Shown here piece after piece: positions 34,253 to 44,691 of a stretch of 64,000 nucleotides of DNA (within the stretch, counting starts at the first letter, position 1; every line of letters starts with the position of its first letter). Made by a program: the position numbers and the translations under genes. This DNA comes from Effrenium voratum (Eukaryota; Sar; Dinophyceae; Suessiales; Symbiodiniaceae). The notes under the pieces were generated by a model. It was not told where the DNA came from. It ran no database searches and was given only the letters and a program-made list of their open reading frames with translations. The DNA lies in assembly GCA_963377175.1 (NCBI GenBank), contig CAUJNA010003814.1, forward strand, positions 124,001-188,000, read 5' to 3'.

Positions 34253-35347
34253 TCCACACGGATCCTCTGACAGCACTCAGCACAAAGAGGCTCACTTCTC
34301 CGCAGTGAATTGACCTGTTCAGCTTTTGGGCCTCCCTTCTCCATGTTTGGTCAAGGTTGTAAGAGGTCCTTTGATCTTGTTTGGGGGCCAAGTTGCTAAA
34401 GCCATACACCAACCTCCTATTGCATTCTGCATAAAGTGGTTGTCTTATTTTATTGGGGGAACACCCTGATCATTTGACAGGTTGAGTTTTGAAGTCAGGT
34501 CGCCCGTTTTTTCACTGGCCATTCTTCGCCGAACCAAAGGACTGCAACAAGCCGCCAGAGACAGCGATGTTCGGTAGTGTTTCATTGCAACTGGGTGTGT
34601 CTTTTTTGTGGGGATCCCAACAAATGGCGGTTTCCTTTTGGTTCTCTTTGCAACGATAGAATCTTGGTATGGTGTTTTTTGGTGTTCCCTTTGGTTTCAA
34701 GTCTGGAATCTTGTTTCGGGTGTTTCTCATTGGTCGGTCCACCGGGATTCCTTTAAAGACCAGCCAAAGTCCGCCATTTGGGGCATGCTCAGATGGTTTG
34801 TCCAAGCGTGGACTGTTCTTGGCTGCTAGTTTCGAGCAACCCAAACGAAGCCAAGCGCAGCGGACCAGTATTTGGAGAAACACTCCCGTATTAAGATGCT
34901 CCTGGCCCTCGGTTCATCTAAGGACCTGACACATCAAGAGTTGGCTCCTATCATGACCAAGCTCTGTTTAAGAGTACCCGAAGACCATATTATATTTAAG
35001 CCCATACATTCTATTGCCTTTTCCATCTCAGATCTTCAAGCAGGTCACGATCGTCAGCGACTTCGGAGGGTGAAGACTAACACTTGTCGCATTGGCAGAC
35101 CAAGGGCGGAGTGCCGTGTGCGACGTTTCGCTCCCCTTTTTGTTGATTGCCCCCTTTTGCCAAGAGCACCTAGGTCCCCCAGTACTGCCCTTTTTCCCTT
35201 TTTTGGGGGAGGGTTCCCCTACTAAAATAGACTACAGAAAAAGGAAGAAGAACAAAAGTTGGTACTCTGCTAACCTCGCAAAACTGGAGGACCTAGGCAC
35301 GTTTTGCAGTGGGACGGCCCAGAAGTGCCAAGAGCTGGGAATGGCAG
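34215..35347 (+). other. Intron, GC to AG, 1133 bases
   Basis: It contains a (GA)n tract at 34219-34246 and a complete family 1 element (35170-35296) that ends 51 bases before the exon. A GC-rich scrap at about 35035-35085 reads IFKQVTIVSDFGG behind a good acceptor (CCATCTCAG), but it does not fit the protein and is left unassigned. Confidence 0.65.
35170..35296 (+). mobile_element. Family 1 element, complete
   Basis: It begins CTAGGTCCCCCAGTACTGCC and ends AAACTGGAGGACCTAG, with the CCCCTACTAAAATAGACTAC core between. Confidence 0.9.
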
Positions 35348-35408
35348 GAGAATGAGTTCCTGACCAGCCTGAGCCGTGCAGCGCACTTCGGAGAACGCTC
35401 CCTGCTGC
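35348..35408 (+). CDS. PKG: PKG exon: phosphate-binding cassette of second cyclic-nucleotide-binding domain
   Basis: The frame reads ENEFLTSLSRAAHFGERSLL plus one base. HFGERSLL matches the FGEKALQ of the human second domain; the Gly-Glu pair is conserved. The acceptor is GGCAG|G. By phase rules the donor is GCCCCT at 35409. However, in the next frame RRTARSDVLAK is readable at 35417-35449, which looks like the conserved RTA step that should follow. Either the exon continues with a one-base frame break, or the match is chance and the Arg step is in another small exon. Confidence 0.85.
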
Positions 35409-37897
35409 GCCCCTCGACGCACCGCTCGCTCCGACGTTTTGGCCAAGGTGTCTAAGACCTCGAAAACGTGTTCTTTCCTCCTTTGGGGCTTTGAATCTCG
35501 CCAAGCTTCAAAAGGATGCTGTATTGGTTTCCACTCAAGAACCAGCTGTTTAGGCGAAGCCAAAGGTCGTCGGTTGTTGCTTTGGGGAGGGACACAGGGC
35601 ATCACGCCACGCGAAAGCCAAAGGACAAAGGACACGTATTTTAATCCATGTCCTCTGAGATGATGAAAGGAAACGTGGGGCGCTGGTAAAATCAAGCTAT
35701 CTTGCCACTCATAGGAAACCTCTGTCATGTCGCCCCTCTTTTTTCTACTTGTATAGGGGCATCCCGTAGAGCGGATTTTTCGGCTCGCAAGCACATCTTC
35801 CGTCTCAGCTCCTTTGGTTCAGTGGTTTTGCCTCGAACATCTGGCAACAAATTGGATGGCCGAGTCCTTGTCCGGCTGGAATGGCAACGTGCAAAATGCC
35901 GCGCTTGTTGAAAAACCTTTGTGACTGAAGCGAGAAATCATTCGGAAACTATGGGAAGATATGGGGGGGGGAACATTGGAAGCCATGGGGAAAACCACTT
36001 AAGCTCACTTGGAAAAGAGGAAAACATGAGGGGAACGCTTGGAAGCCGGGCAAAATGTTGGAACCATTGAGAAGAATCATTGGGGGGAACCCGGCTGTCC
36101 CGGCTGTCCCCGCCCAAAATGTAAAGCAAGTTATGTGCCCAATGGTTCTGATCTGGTCATATCCCTGAAGGATGTTGGGTGGATTTTCAAACTTTGCTGT
36201 GCACGGTCACTTTGGGAGGGACACAAACAAGCAATTCCCACAACGATTTGGGGTTCTCACCAATTGTTCATGTCCATGTTTGACACTCAGTAGCAGAGCG
36301 TGCCCCCTTCAGAGGTGAGAATCGGCGCACTGCATTCTCCATGTTGGTTTCATCCTCTTTACCCACATCCACCGGACCAATTGTGCCATCCACCTTCTTT
36401 TTTTTGGGTAAGCAGGGGCCCTTCACTAGTGCATGGACTGCGGGGGCTATGGGGAGGTATCCCATAAGCCTAGGGCAAGGACAAGGGAGGCCTTAAGAAG
36501 GCCTTCAGGGGTTCAGGGACAGGTTCCCCCCTCCATAGCCCAAAACCATTACGGGGCCTTTCACTGAGCACATTTCCGGGAAACCAGGCGCCGGGCTATT
36601 CGAGGTGGTGAGTCTGCTGCGCCAGTGAACATCGAAGCAGGCGCCGAAGGCGGGGGATCGAAATCTGGCCGGGTGGATAGGCAGAGAATGAGAAGGGGAA
36701 TGGCCCCCCGAGCAAAACCAGCCCCTGTGGCTTCCTTTAAGGGATTCCCCAAAACTGGTTCATAGCCAACACCAGTCATTCCCCACTCTACTGAGCACCA
36801 GCAAGTTATATCTGGGCCCTTGAAGTGGATACATTTCGAGTGCGTCTCGAATTTTAAGTTATAGAAACCAGCTACAGAGGCGAGTTTCAAACGAGGACAT
36901 TGGCCAACTACCCAGCAAACCAGGGGCATCCTGGAACACTTCCTGTAGCTAATTTCTTTTTAGATTGAGATTTGAGGCTTTTTAGATTTTGAGGGGCTCT
37001 CAATTTCTTTCGGGCACCAATTAGAATTTTGAGGATGTCACTTCATGGGCCCATGTACTTAGATGCGGGCCTAGATTCCAGTAATCCTTGGGTTGAACAA
37101 GGTGGGGGGGAGGTCAATGGGGGAGGTAGCCTCGGGGCGATATTAAAGCAGTAAGCCAAGAAACAACCTGGGCCGTTTGAGTCGCGGTTGATGAAGGTCT
37201 GTCCTCGGAAGCAAACAGATGATGGACATTTCAACTCCAGAAAGATCATCGAAGTTGTGGCGACGATTGGTGGATGCAAAGCGTGTAAAGATATCATGTG
37301 GTATTTTCTGATTTCGCACTCTTGCCCATGGTCGCAACCCATGTGCGTTTCTTCCCCGAGCCGCGTTGCGGTAAGACCTGGGTCACCAGGTCGCTGGGTG
37401 ACTGGTAGGCGGCCTTGGAACGTGGTATTCCCCGATTTTTGGCTTAAAGGCCTCCCTAGACTCGGGATGTTCTTTGGACCTACCTCGAACTGTTTGGGGC
37501 AAATGGTTGTTTCCAACAACAGCTTGAAGTTTCCAGCCAATGGTCGTTCAGAGCAGGGCAGAGATTCTCAAGGATTGGGCGCCTTGGGAGAGCGCTTTTA
37601 AGTTAAAACTGGGGACCCCTGGGTCCAGGGTGTTAGTTTCCATGCTGGCCATGTCAGTCCTGTTGCCAACAGGGTCCTGTTGCCAACAGGTTTTTTCCTG
37701 GATCTCTTGGGTTATCGAGGCCCAAATATGGACCAGCTTCTCGAAGTTATTATTCTGCATTTTGAGGTTCATGCACCACTGCGCCAGAACCAACCACATT
37801 TTATATTTTGGGGCGTGTTGCTTGCGGTCGTTTCTCGGGCGTTTTTCTTTGTTTTCCGCCTGAGACTTTTGATCCCCCCCCCCGGGTTTCGAACAAG
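35409..37897 (+). other. Intron region of about 2.5 kb
   Basis: Apart from the RRTARSDVLAK-like stretch at its start, I see no repeat family, array or exon that I can name. A small exon with phase 1 at both ends may be hidden here. Confidence 0.45.
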
Positions 37898-37964
37898 GAA
37901 TGACCTGCCTGACCTTCTGGGGGGACAACATCGCCTCGCTGCTGCGCAGAGTGCTGGAGCAGGA
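37898..37964 (+). CDS. PKG: PKG exon: final strand and helix of second cyclic-nucleotide-binding domain
   Basis: After two bases of a split codon the frame reads MTCLTFWGDNIASLLRRVLE and then QE. This matches VTCLVIDRDSFKHLIGGL of human PKG, the last strand and helix of the domain. TFWGDN in place of the usual IDRDS is unusual. The acceptor is AAG|G. The donor is GCTTTG at 37965 or GCAGGA at 37959; both give phase 2, and an in-frame stop at 37978 excludes a much longer exon. A family 3 element starts 39 bases later. Confidence 0.8.
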
Positions 37965-38003
37965 GCTTTGGTTAGGGTGAGCAAGTGGCCCGCCGAGTAA
38001 CTT

Positions 38004-38241
38004 GGTGGCGAAGCCAGCCATCCGGTCCCTTAGTTTTTGTTGATGCTGTTGGTGTTTAGTGGTAGCTTCTATTTAAGCATCTCCCTTTTTTGGGGGAGGC
38101 TTCCCCTACTAAAATAGGCTACAGAAAAAACCGGTACCCTTATTCTAGCCTCTCTACTGGAGGACCCTCGGTACCCGAATTCAACTGTCTAAAAGTTGGT
38201 TAAACTTTTAGCGGGGGATCTGAGAACTTTTGGCAGCCCAG
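38004..38241 (+). mobile_element. Family 3 element interrupted by a family 1 element
   Basis: The left part, GGTGGCGAAGCCAGCCATCC to GTGGTAGCTTCTATTTAA, breaks off at about 38076. The right part resumes as CTAAAAGTTGGTTAAACTTT and ends GGGGGATCTGAGAAC plus GGCAGCCCAG. Between them is a family 1 copy. Confidence 0.85.
38077..38172 (+). mobile_element. Family 1 element nested in a family 3 element
   Basis: GGCTTCCCCTACTAAAATAG, GGTACCCTTATTCTAGCCTC and CTCTACTGGAGGACCCTCGG identify the family. The left end is shortened to CTCCCTTTTTTGGGGG. Confidence 0.8.
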
Positions 38242-38997
38242 GCAATTGGGCCGTTTGGGGGGAGGGGCTTTTCAATGGAAACCGCATCTTTGGAGCAAGT
38301 GTGTGTTTTTTGGGGGGCTGTCCCCGTTTTGTTCCTTCTTTTTGTTTCTTCTTTGTTGTTTCTTCTCGAAACAGGGACACAGCTGCCTCTCTGTTTCCTC
38401 TTTTTTTTGGGGGGGGGCTCGCCCAAGTAATCCCTTGTAATTTCGCTGTTCTGGGGTCTCCAAAGCTATTCTACATTTTCGGAATATGGAAGAAGTGTCA
38501 ATTTGTTTTTTTCTTCTTCGAACCCCGGCAGACAAAAAGAGAGGGTCACCTTGCCTCATCTTCTCGCTGGCCCGGTTGTCGACTGTCACCCCTATCCATT
38601 TCAGAATGGTGGGCTCACTAAAGTGGTCAGCCAGCCAAAACGAGGTGTGTCTTCTTTCAAGCCAATTTGGTAGTCCGCTAATTTTGAGACTCCCCCAAAC
38701 GTGTTGCCCGGCTTAAATTTGAGTTTGTACGTACCCTTGTTTGGGTGTGTTTTAAGGGGACGGAAACCAACAAGGGAAAACCGAAGCCATTTGGGGGGTC
38801 CCCTAATGTTGAGACACCCCAACTGGTTCCAATTTTCTTTTCCCGGGAAGCCAAAAGGAAAACCCACGATTTCGATCCAGTTGTCTTTTCCATAGCCGGG
38901 AAACCAAAAGGACAACCACGATTTTGAGACACCCCAACTGGTTCCACTCCCTCCATCTGGATCTCCGGTTGCAACTGGATCTCGGGATTCCGCTCAG

Positions 38998-39036
38998 GAG
39001 ACATCCATGGCACCGAGCGCCTACTGCGACATCAAG
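38998..39036 (+). CDS. Weak candidate PKG exon before the kinase domain
   Basis: An AG|G acceptor opens ETSMAPSAYCDIK with a GCGGGC donor at 39037, the same donor hexamer as at 29783. It is GC-rich relative to its surroundings. The phase does not join to the exon at 37898, and I see no clear match to PKG, so this is only a candidate. Confidence 0.25.
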
Positions 39037-39566
39037 GCGGGCTTCGAGGTTTTGAGTGCTGGACCCTTTACTTGGCGGTTCCCAGCCATGGCTTAGGTTT
39101 TTAGGTTTTAGGCCTTTCTAATCTTCAACTAGTGGGCGTTTCCTTCCTTTTAGCATCTGAGGACAGCCCAGTTTTCCGGTTAAACGGAGACCAAACGGAC
39201 AATCACGCCAAGGGGATCCCACGTTCCACGTTGACATATGCCGACGATGGTAAGATGAGCCTAGGAGCTCTGGGAGTTTTCTCCTGATGGCGTCCCGGCT
39301 CGATTGCTGAACAAAATTGCCCTCTGTACTCAGTTGTTCATCCCAAAAGGTTGGTCCTTTGGGCAACTGAGTAAAGGGGAGTCTGCTTTGATGCGAGAGC
39401 GCACGTCGCGGAAAGGAACACCTCTTTTCCACTGGGATGTTTTTTTGTTTGGAAGCCCCTGATGAACGTCGCAGGAAAGAATCCCTGTTTTTCCCACTGG
39501 GCAAATCCTGACAAGATCAGCGGCAATTCCCCTGAGCTTTTGGAGTCGAACCGTATCCGCGCCGTG

Positions 39567-39691
39567 AGGGGTCAAAGTCCAAATCGTACCCCAGTGAACA
39601 TCCCGATCCAACCACAAAAATAGACTAAAATGGGCGGTGAATTCACCTCCCCCAAAATGGGATCCCATTGGTGTTGACCCACAGCCATATG
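39567..39691 (+). mobile_element. Family 10 dispersed element
   Basis: It contains AATCGTACCCCAGTGAACAT, AAAAATAGACTAAAATGGGC and GTTGACCCACAGCCATATGA. Other copies are at 16489-16605, 26445-26495 (partial) and 41431-41545 (opposite orientation). Confidence 0.75.
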
Positions 39692-40265
39692 ACAACAAGT
39701 GACCTAGGGAAGCTGACCATTTACGAATTTTTGGTATACCCGGAGTCGGGCCATGGGTGTGTCCAAGAAGAAAAGAGGCCGGCCTGATATAACATGGCTG
39801 GTTTGTTTTTGGTGTACCTTTCAGATGGAGTTGTTTCTCGAAAGATTCGACTGGACCACCTTTTGGTCCGTATCTAAAGGGAACAACAGGAGATCCCGCA
39901 TTTGGGTCCCTGTTTTTGGGTGCCCTTTTCACGCCAGGGGGTTTAAACGGAAACCAACAGGACTTCTGAATTCCATGTAATGGGTGTCCAAATCCCCATT
40001 GACACAAGCCCATTTTCGATGATTGGATGGATTCCCATACATCCAGGGGTCCAAATCCCCACTTAGAGTAGCTTTTTTTGGCTCCTCCATTGTGCATGTG
40101 AAGGTAAGAAAATTATTTAATTTCAATGATTTCAATTGAATTAGAAGGGGGAAACAAACAAAAACTCATTTCAACCCACAATCCGAGTCTCAAAACTCCA
40201 GGGGCCCAGAGCCTCGTTTGAACTCACGCCATTTGCGTCATGTCCGGGAGGGAATCAGATTCCTA

Positions 40266-40401
40266 CTGTGGATGGACAAAATCCATTTCGCACCACCGTC
40301 AATAAACCCTGGAATGAATGATTCCCCAACGTAAATACCAACAAACGTTATGGCTTCAACCATGGTTTCATGTGGTGCGGAATGGATTTCGTCCATCCAC
40401 A
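40266..40401 (+). mobile_element. Family 6 element with long inverted ends
   Basis: The left arm is CTGTGGATGGACAAAATCCA then TTTCGCACCACCG. The right arm is ATGTGGTGCGGAATGGATTT then CGTCCATCCACA. The ends are inverted repeats of over 30 bases. The centre has GGAATGAATGATTCCCC and AAATACCAACAAACGTTATG. A close copy is at 55711-55832 and a diverged one at about 51220-51377. Confidence 0.9.
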
Positions 40402-40515
40402 CTAATTATTTCCCTTGTTGGTTTTGCAGGGAATCTACGTGTTGTTCTTTTACTGTGGCCTTGTGCTTTTTTTCTTTCGAGGAAGCTCCATGGCCTATTG
40501 ATCCGGATCCGGAAC

Positions 40516-40600
40516 GATCCGCAGGAGTGGTGGACCCGCAAGGCCCGGGGCTTCAAGAGCGGCCGGGAGGACGTGCTGAACCGCCGCCCGGCCGGAGAAG
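40516..40600 (+). CDS. Weak candidate PKG exon, GC-rich
   Basis: A strongly GC-rich island between about 40500 and 40630 reads EWWTRKARGFKSGREDVLNR in one frame after a GCAG|G acceptor. GC content and position before the kinase suggest an exon, perhaps the helix after the second cyclic-nucleotide-binding domain. I cannot align it convincingly, and the two other frames are also open. Confidence 0.3.
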
Positions 40601-41211
40601 TTGGGCTCGAGACGTCGACACGACACCGCGACGGACGGAAACAGGGCGGAGAGTCGGAAAGCTGGTGTGGCGATGAGTTTGGAGCTTGTTTTTTTTTTTT
40701 TTTCTTCTTTTTTTCCTTGCCGAGGGGGTGGCAGGATCTGAAGATTTGTTTGGGAGGTTGGATATTTTGGGTGTGGGGTGTGCGGGTTGTGTGTGAAGGG
40801 TGGGAACCGTTGGGGCGCTGATAAGAGAAGGTGTCTCCTTCAGATGGGATACACTTTCCCGTTTTGGGCTAGATCGGCTTCAACTAGGTGTGGTCCCCAC
40901 TCCACTTCCCTCCCTTAGGGTGCAGGGTACTTGGTACATGGTTGTTGTTGGGAAACATTTTACATTTGTGCTTTTTGTGGTTTAGTGGTTGAAATCCCCA
41001 CTTCACTGCTAAATTTAAGCTGTTGCTCCCCTTCCAACGTCAACCAAGAGTAGGCGGTTCGTAACGCCAGTTATAGTCCACTTGGGCGACTTCACCCGGG
41101 TGATTCCCAGGGTTGCGCACTTTCCAAGTGCCGTGCCAGGTCTGAAACATCGCATGTTTCGGTTCGGTTGAGCTGCAGCAAAAACGGGCGGAAGGCCTGT
41201 CTCATACCCTT

Positions 41212-41325
41212 GCTGGCTCCCAGCCATCCGCTTCAACTTAGCTTTTTAGATCCTTTTAGTGGTTTAGTGGTAGTTTCCGAATTTACCCCACGAAAAGTTT
41301 TAAAAGTTTTTAGCTAGCGCCAGAT
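41212..41325 (+). mobile_element. Family 3 dispersed element
   Basis: GCTGGCTCCCAGCCATCCGC, CCTTTTAGTGGTTTAGTGGT and GAATTTACCCCACGAAAAGT identify it; the right end is decayed. Confidence 0.75.
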
Positions 41326-41430
41326 ACAAGGTCACTACAGAACTGCCTTTCTGGATGGCTCGGGCGTGTCGTGTCGGTCTGTTTCGGCCGGGGGGGGGGG
41401 GGGGGCTTCTTGGACCACAGGAGAATTGCC

Positions 41431-41545
41431 GTGGGTCGAAACCAATGGGATCCCATTTTGGGGTAGGTGCACCGCCCATTGTAGTCTTTTTTAGTGGGGA
41501 TTGAGATGTTCACTGGGGGGTAACAGGGGTTTTGACCCATGGCCA
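41431..41545 (-). mobile_element. Family 10 dispersed element, opposite orientation
   Basis: Read on the plus strand it runs GTGGGTCGAAACCAATGGGA, CCCATTTTGGGGTAGGTGCA, GATGTTCACTGGGGGGTAAC and TTTTGACCCATGGCC, the reverse of the copy at 39567. Confidence 0.7.
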
Positions 41546-41903
41546 AATGAGCGTGTCTTGGTTCGACGGTACCCTTCCTGGGTTGGTTCCAGTCGGAAAT
41601 CGTTCAGGACGCCCTTGCCATTTGGGGGGTCCGATTCCGATTTCGAGACAAACCCACACCTTTTGCCGTTTGGTGTCTTCTTTAGGGGCTGTAAAAACCA
41701 CCAAGCAAAGGGGTCCCCAGAAAATGACATGCCCATTTTGTTGGAGGCCCAAAGAAAGCCAACCGTGATTTAATTTCTCGCACCGGGTTAGCGGGTTCGG
41801 GGTTTAGGGTTTCATAAAACTGAACGGAGTCAACTTGTACGGGTTGAAACCTATGAAACGGTTCGACATAAAATCTCAAAGACCCCTTTTCCTGGAGGAG
41901 AAG

Positions 41904-42086
41904 CTAGGTCCCCCAGTAGTGCCCTTTCTCACTTTTTTTTTGTTTTCCCCGGTTTTTGGGTTGCCCTACTAAAATAGACCACAGAACAGAAAGTTGGTAC
42001 CCGTATTCTACCCTCTCTACTGTACCAAAATAGGCTACAGAAAGTAGTTGGTACCCATATTCTACCCTCCTTACTGGAGGACCTAG
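41904..42086 (+). mobile_element. Family 1 element with internal duplication
   Basis: The ends CTAGGTCCCCCAGTAGTGCC and TTACTGGAGGACCTAG are a good inverted pair. Inside, the segment from ACCAAAATAGGCTACAGAAA to CCATATTCTACCCTC repeats the preceding half (ACTAAAATAGACCACAGAAC to CCGTATTCTACCCTC), which makes the copy about 65 bases longer than its relatives. Confidence 0.85.
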
Positions 42087-42199
42087 GTGTCCAAAGTAGC
42101 TCCCTGCCTGAGGCGTCAACGTGAGCTGCTCGTCTGCAAGCCCACAGCCATTGAAGAAAAGCGGCTCAGTGTGCCTTTGTCTCCTTTTGGAGACACGAG

Positions 42200-42222
42200 G
42201 TCGGACCTGGAGGGCCTGGGTG
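42200..42222 (+). CDS. Weak candidate PKG microexon
   Basis: Between an AG|G acceptor and a GCAAGG donor the frame reads SDLEGLG with split codons at both ends. It could echo the RDSFKHLIGG helix end, but the exon at 37898 already covers that helix, so this is doubtful. Confidence 0.2.
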
Positions 42223-44078
42223 GCAAGGAGGTGGGGGGAGAAATTTTTGGGCATGTCCCCTGTCGGCTTTCTTCTGGTTCTTCCTTTCCTGGGGATAAAA
42301 GCGCGAACATGCACCATGAGGAAGGTCCTTTGCTCAGAACCGCCCCTCATTTCTGGGGTCTCCTCCAAAATTGTCGTATTTTAGGGTAGACTCAATGTGA
42401 GGACCGAATCAGAAGATATTCATTTTGGAGTGCCCCTGGGCAAAGATTTCCAGTTTGGCAAGTATAGTAAGTCCAGGTTTTTTCGACTTGGGCTCAAGAA
42501 CCACACAGAGAGCAAAACAACAACGAGCCCGTTTGTTGTCGCAATGACACGGTGCCACAGGATGCCTACAAACCCAATCCAGTTCCCTTTTACGGGTTTG
42601 TAGAAGGGGGCGTCTTTTTTTAAGGCTACCCCTCAAAATGGTGGTTTTCCTTCTGGCTTCCCTTTCAAAACCACCAAAAAGGGATACTTGCCAACAAACA
42701 ACAGGCCCAGAAGGAGTTCATCCATGGTCATGGGCGCAGACTCGATTTGAACCTCGGGAGATTTTGGTGGGACACCCCTGTCCAATTTTGGTCTCCACTT
42801 GGGAACTTCAAGGGTCCCTCGTTTTTTTTTTCTTTTTTACCTCCAAAAAGTGGCAATTTTGGAACCCACCAGTAAACTGCAACTCTGACTCCGTGGCAAT
42901 TGATTCTCATGAGCACTCATACAAAGGTTTACATGGGTGTTTCTCAAATTGGGGACCCCTCCAGTTCGGTTGTGTCCGTTTGGTTTCCCTGTAAACCCAT
43001 CCGAAAAGGGATCCCCTATTTAGAACTTTTTCCCCGGGTCTGTGTTTTTTTCAGGGTACTCGGTAATGAACCCCCCTTTTTTTGGGGGAGTTCAAAGGAA
43101 ACCCCAAATCCATTTCTATGGTCCCCACATCCCCCATTGAATTTGTAGGTTCTACTCCCTGTTTTCATAGCTACGGTGAGGTCTATGTTATGAAAACGGT
43201 ATTTCCGGTTTTCCTTTTCGGGTTTCCTTTGAACCCCCAAAAAAGGGTAATTGCCCTGAAAACACCCACCCGTATAGGCGTTTGTTTTTTTACCACCTTG
43301 AATGAAGCGAAGGTCAAGCTGGGTGCTGGACCCAAGGGGTTCGTCCACATCCGCTGGGTTCACCCTATTCAAGGCTTCCCATGGTTTGGGTGAATTGACA
43401 CAGCTTTGCAACGGCATGTTTATTTGGTTGGATCTTTGAAAGTTTAACTTTACCTTTTTGGGGAAATATAGGATTCTCCGTTGGACCCGCAAAAAGTTCA
43501 CTTGTTGCAGAGGGGTCAAGAGCAACCAAGTAGCTAGGAAATTCATGATTTCCCAGCGGGGATAGATGAACATTCTACTTCACAAGGCCAGGCACCATGC
43601 CTTCATGGAAAACACACACTGGTCTTATTAGTCTACCATACTACCAGGTTGATTGATCTTCTAGCCCCTATTTCGCACCCAGTTTTCAAGAGTACAAATT
43701 GATTTAACTATTCTAAGGGCGGCAACAAGAGGGGCAATAGGTTAGACCAAGCCCAGCCATGCCTTTTTTGCTTCTCTTTCGAGCGGAACCTGATCCCAGT
43801 AGACGAAAGACATGTTTTTTTCAACCAACGACAAATACATGGGTTTCATTCTTTCGAGAATACCCATTAAAACAACTCAAACAACGCCACCCACCCCAAA
43901 TTTTGTGAGGGGTGCCCTTTCCGTCTTGTTTCCACAGTAAGCTCATAACCGGACGGCAAAAACCGGAGTACTGGAGCTCTAGCTCAGGCTGGGACCGCAT
44001 GCAGAGCAACTGCATGGCGCGTGGGAGGGGAGACGGCCTGGGGTGCGAACCGCGAACTGGGTGGGGGTCTTTTTGCTT

Positions 44079-44189
44079 GGTGGCTCCCAGCCATCCCCTT
44101 AGGTTTTTAGATCTCCTTAGGGTTTTGTGGGGGTTTCCGAATTTAATTCACCAAAAGTTAAGCTTTCAGCAGGGGATCTGAGGACAGTT
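44079..44189 (+). mobile_element. Family 3 dispersed element
   Basis: GGTGGCTCCCAGCCATCCCC, TTCCGAATTTAATTCACCAA and AGCAGGGGATCTGAGGACAG follow in family order. Confidence 0.8.
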
Positions 44190-44583
44190 TGCTGCCTGTC
44201 TTGGGGCCATTTTTGTAGCCCTTGACTTTGGAGCATAGCAGAGGGTTTTGCGAATGAAGAATCTTGTTTTGAGCAACGGTGAATCTGGGATGACATTTGG
44301 CACTCACCGAATTGCCTTTGTTGAACCTGGCCTACCCTGCCTGGAACCTGATGACTGTCCCTGGAAAACCATCTGGGGGAGCTCCACAGTGCGCTGCGGA
44401 TAGGATCCTCATGGTCGATTGGCAGGAAGTCCTCACATTTTCTCTTGAACGGTGTTTGCTTCTGGCGTTTGGTCGCGCCGCTTTTTCAGTGCCTGCTCAA
44501 CGCTCAAAACCCCAAATAGCGGCTATTTGGCAGATGGAACCTGGTAGAGGTTTATAGTACGGCTTGGACAGGCCTTTACAGCC

Positions 44584-44691
44584 ATATGGGTGTGGCTCAA
44601 AATTAAACAGGAGGGGTTACGCAGGTTTTGGTCCATGTGTCCACTTGCCAGGGTTCCATTTTGGTGCCGGTTTTTTGAGCCACAGCCACAT
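44584..44691 (+). mobile_element. Family 5 element with inverted ends
   Basis: ATATGGGTGTGGCTCAAAAT at the left and TTTTGAGCCACAGCCACAT at the right are inverted repeats. The centre has CAGGTTTTGGTCCATGTGTC. Confidence 0.9.

Noticed and set aside
35030..35085. Exon-like IFKQVTIVSDFGG behind a good CTCAG acceptor
   Set aside because: It lies in an intron whose ends are fixed by the frame joining 34214 to 35348, and it does not fit the protein.
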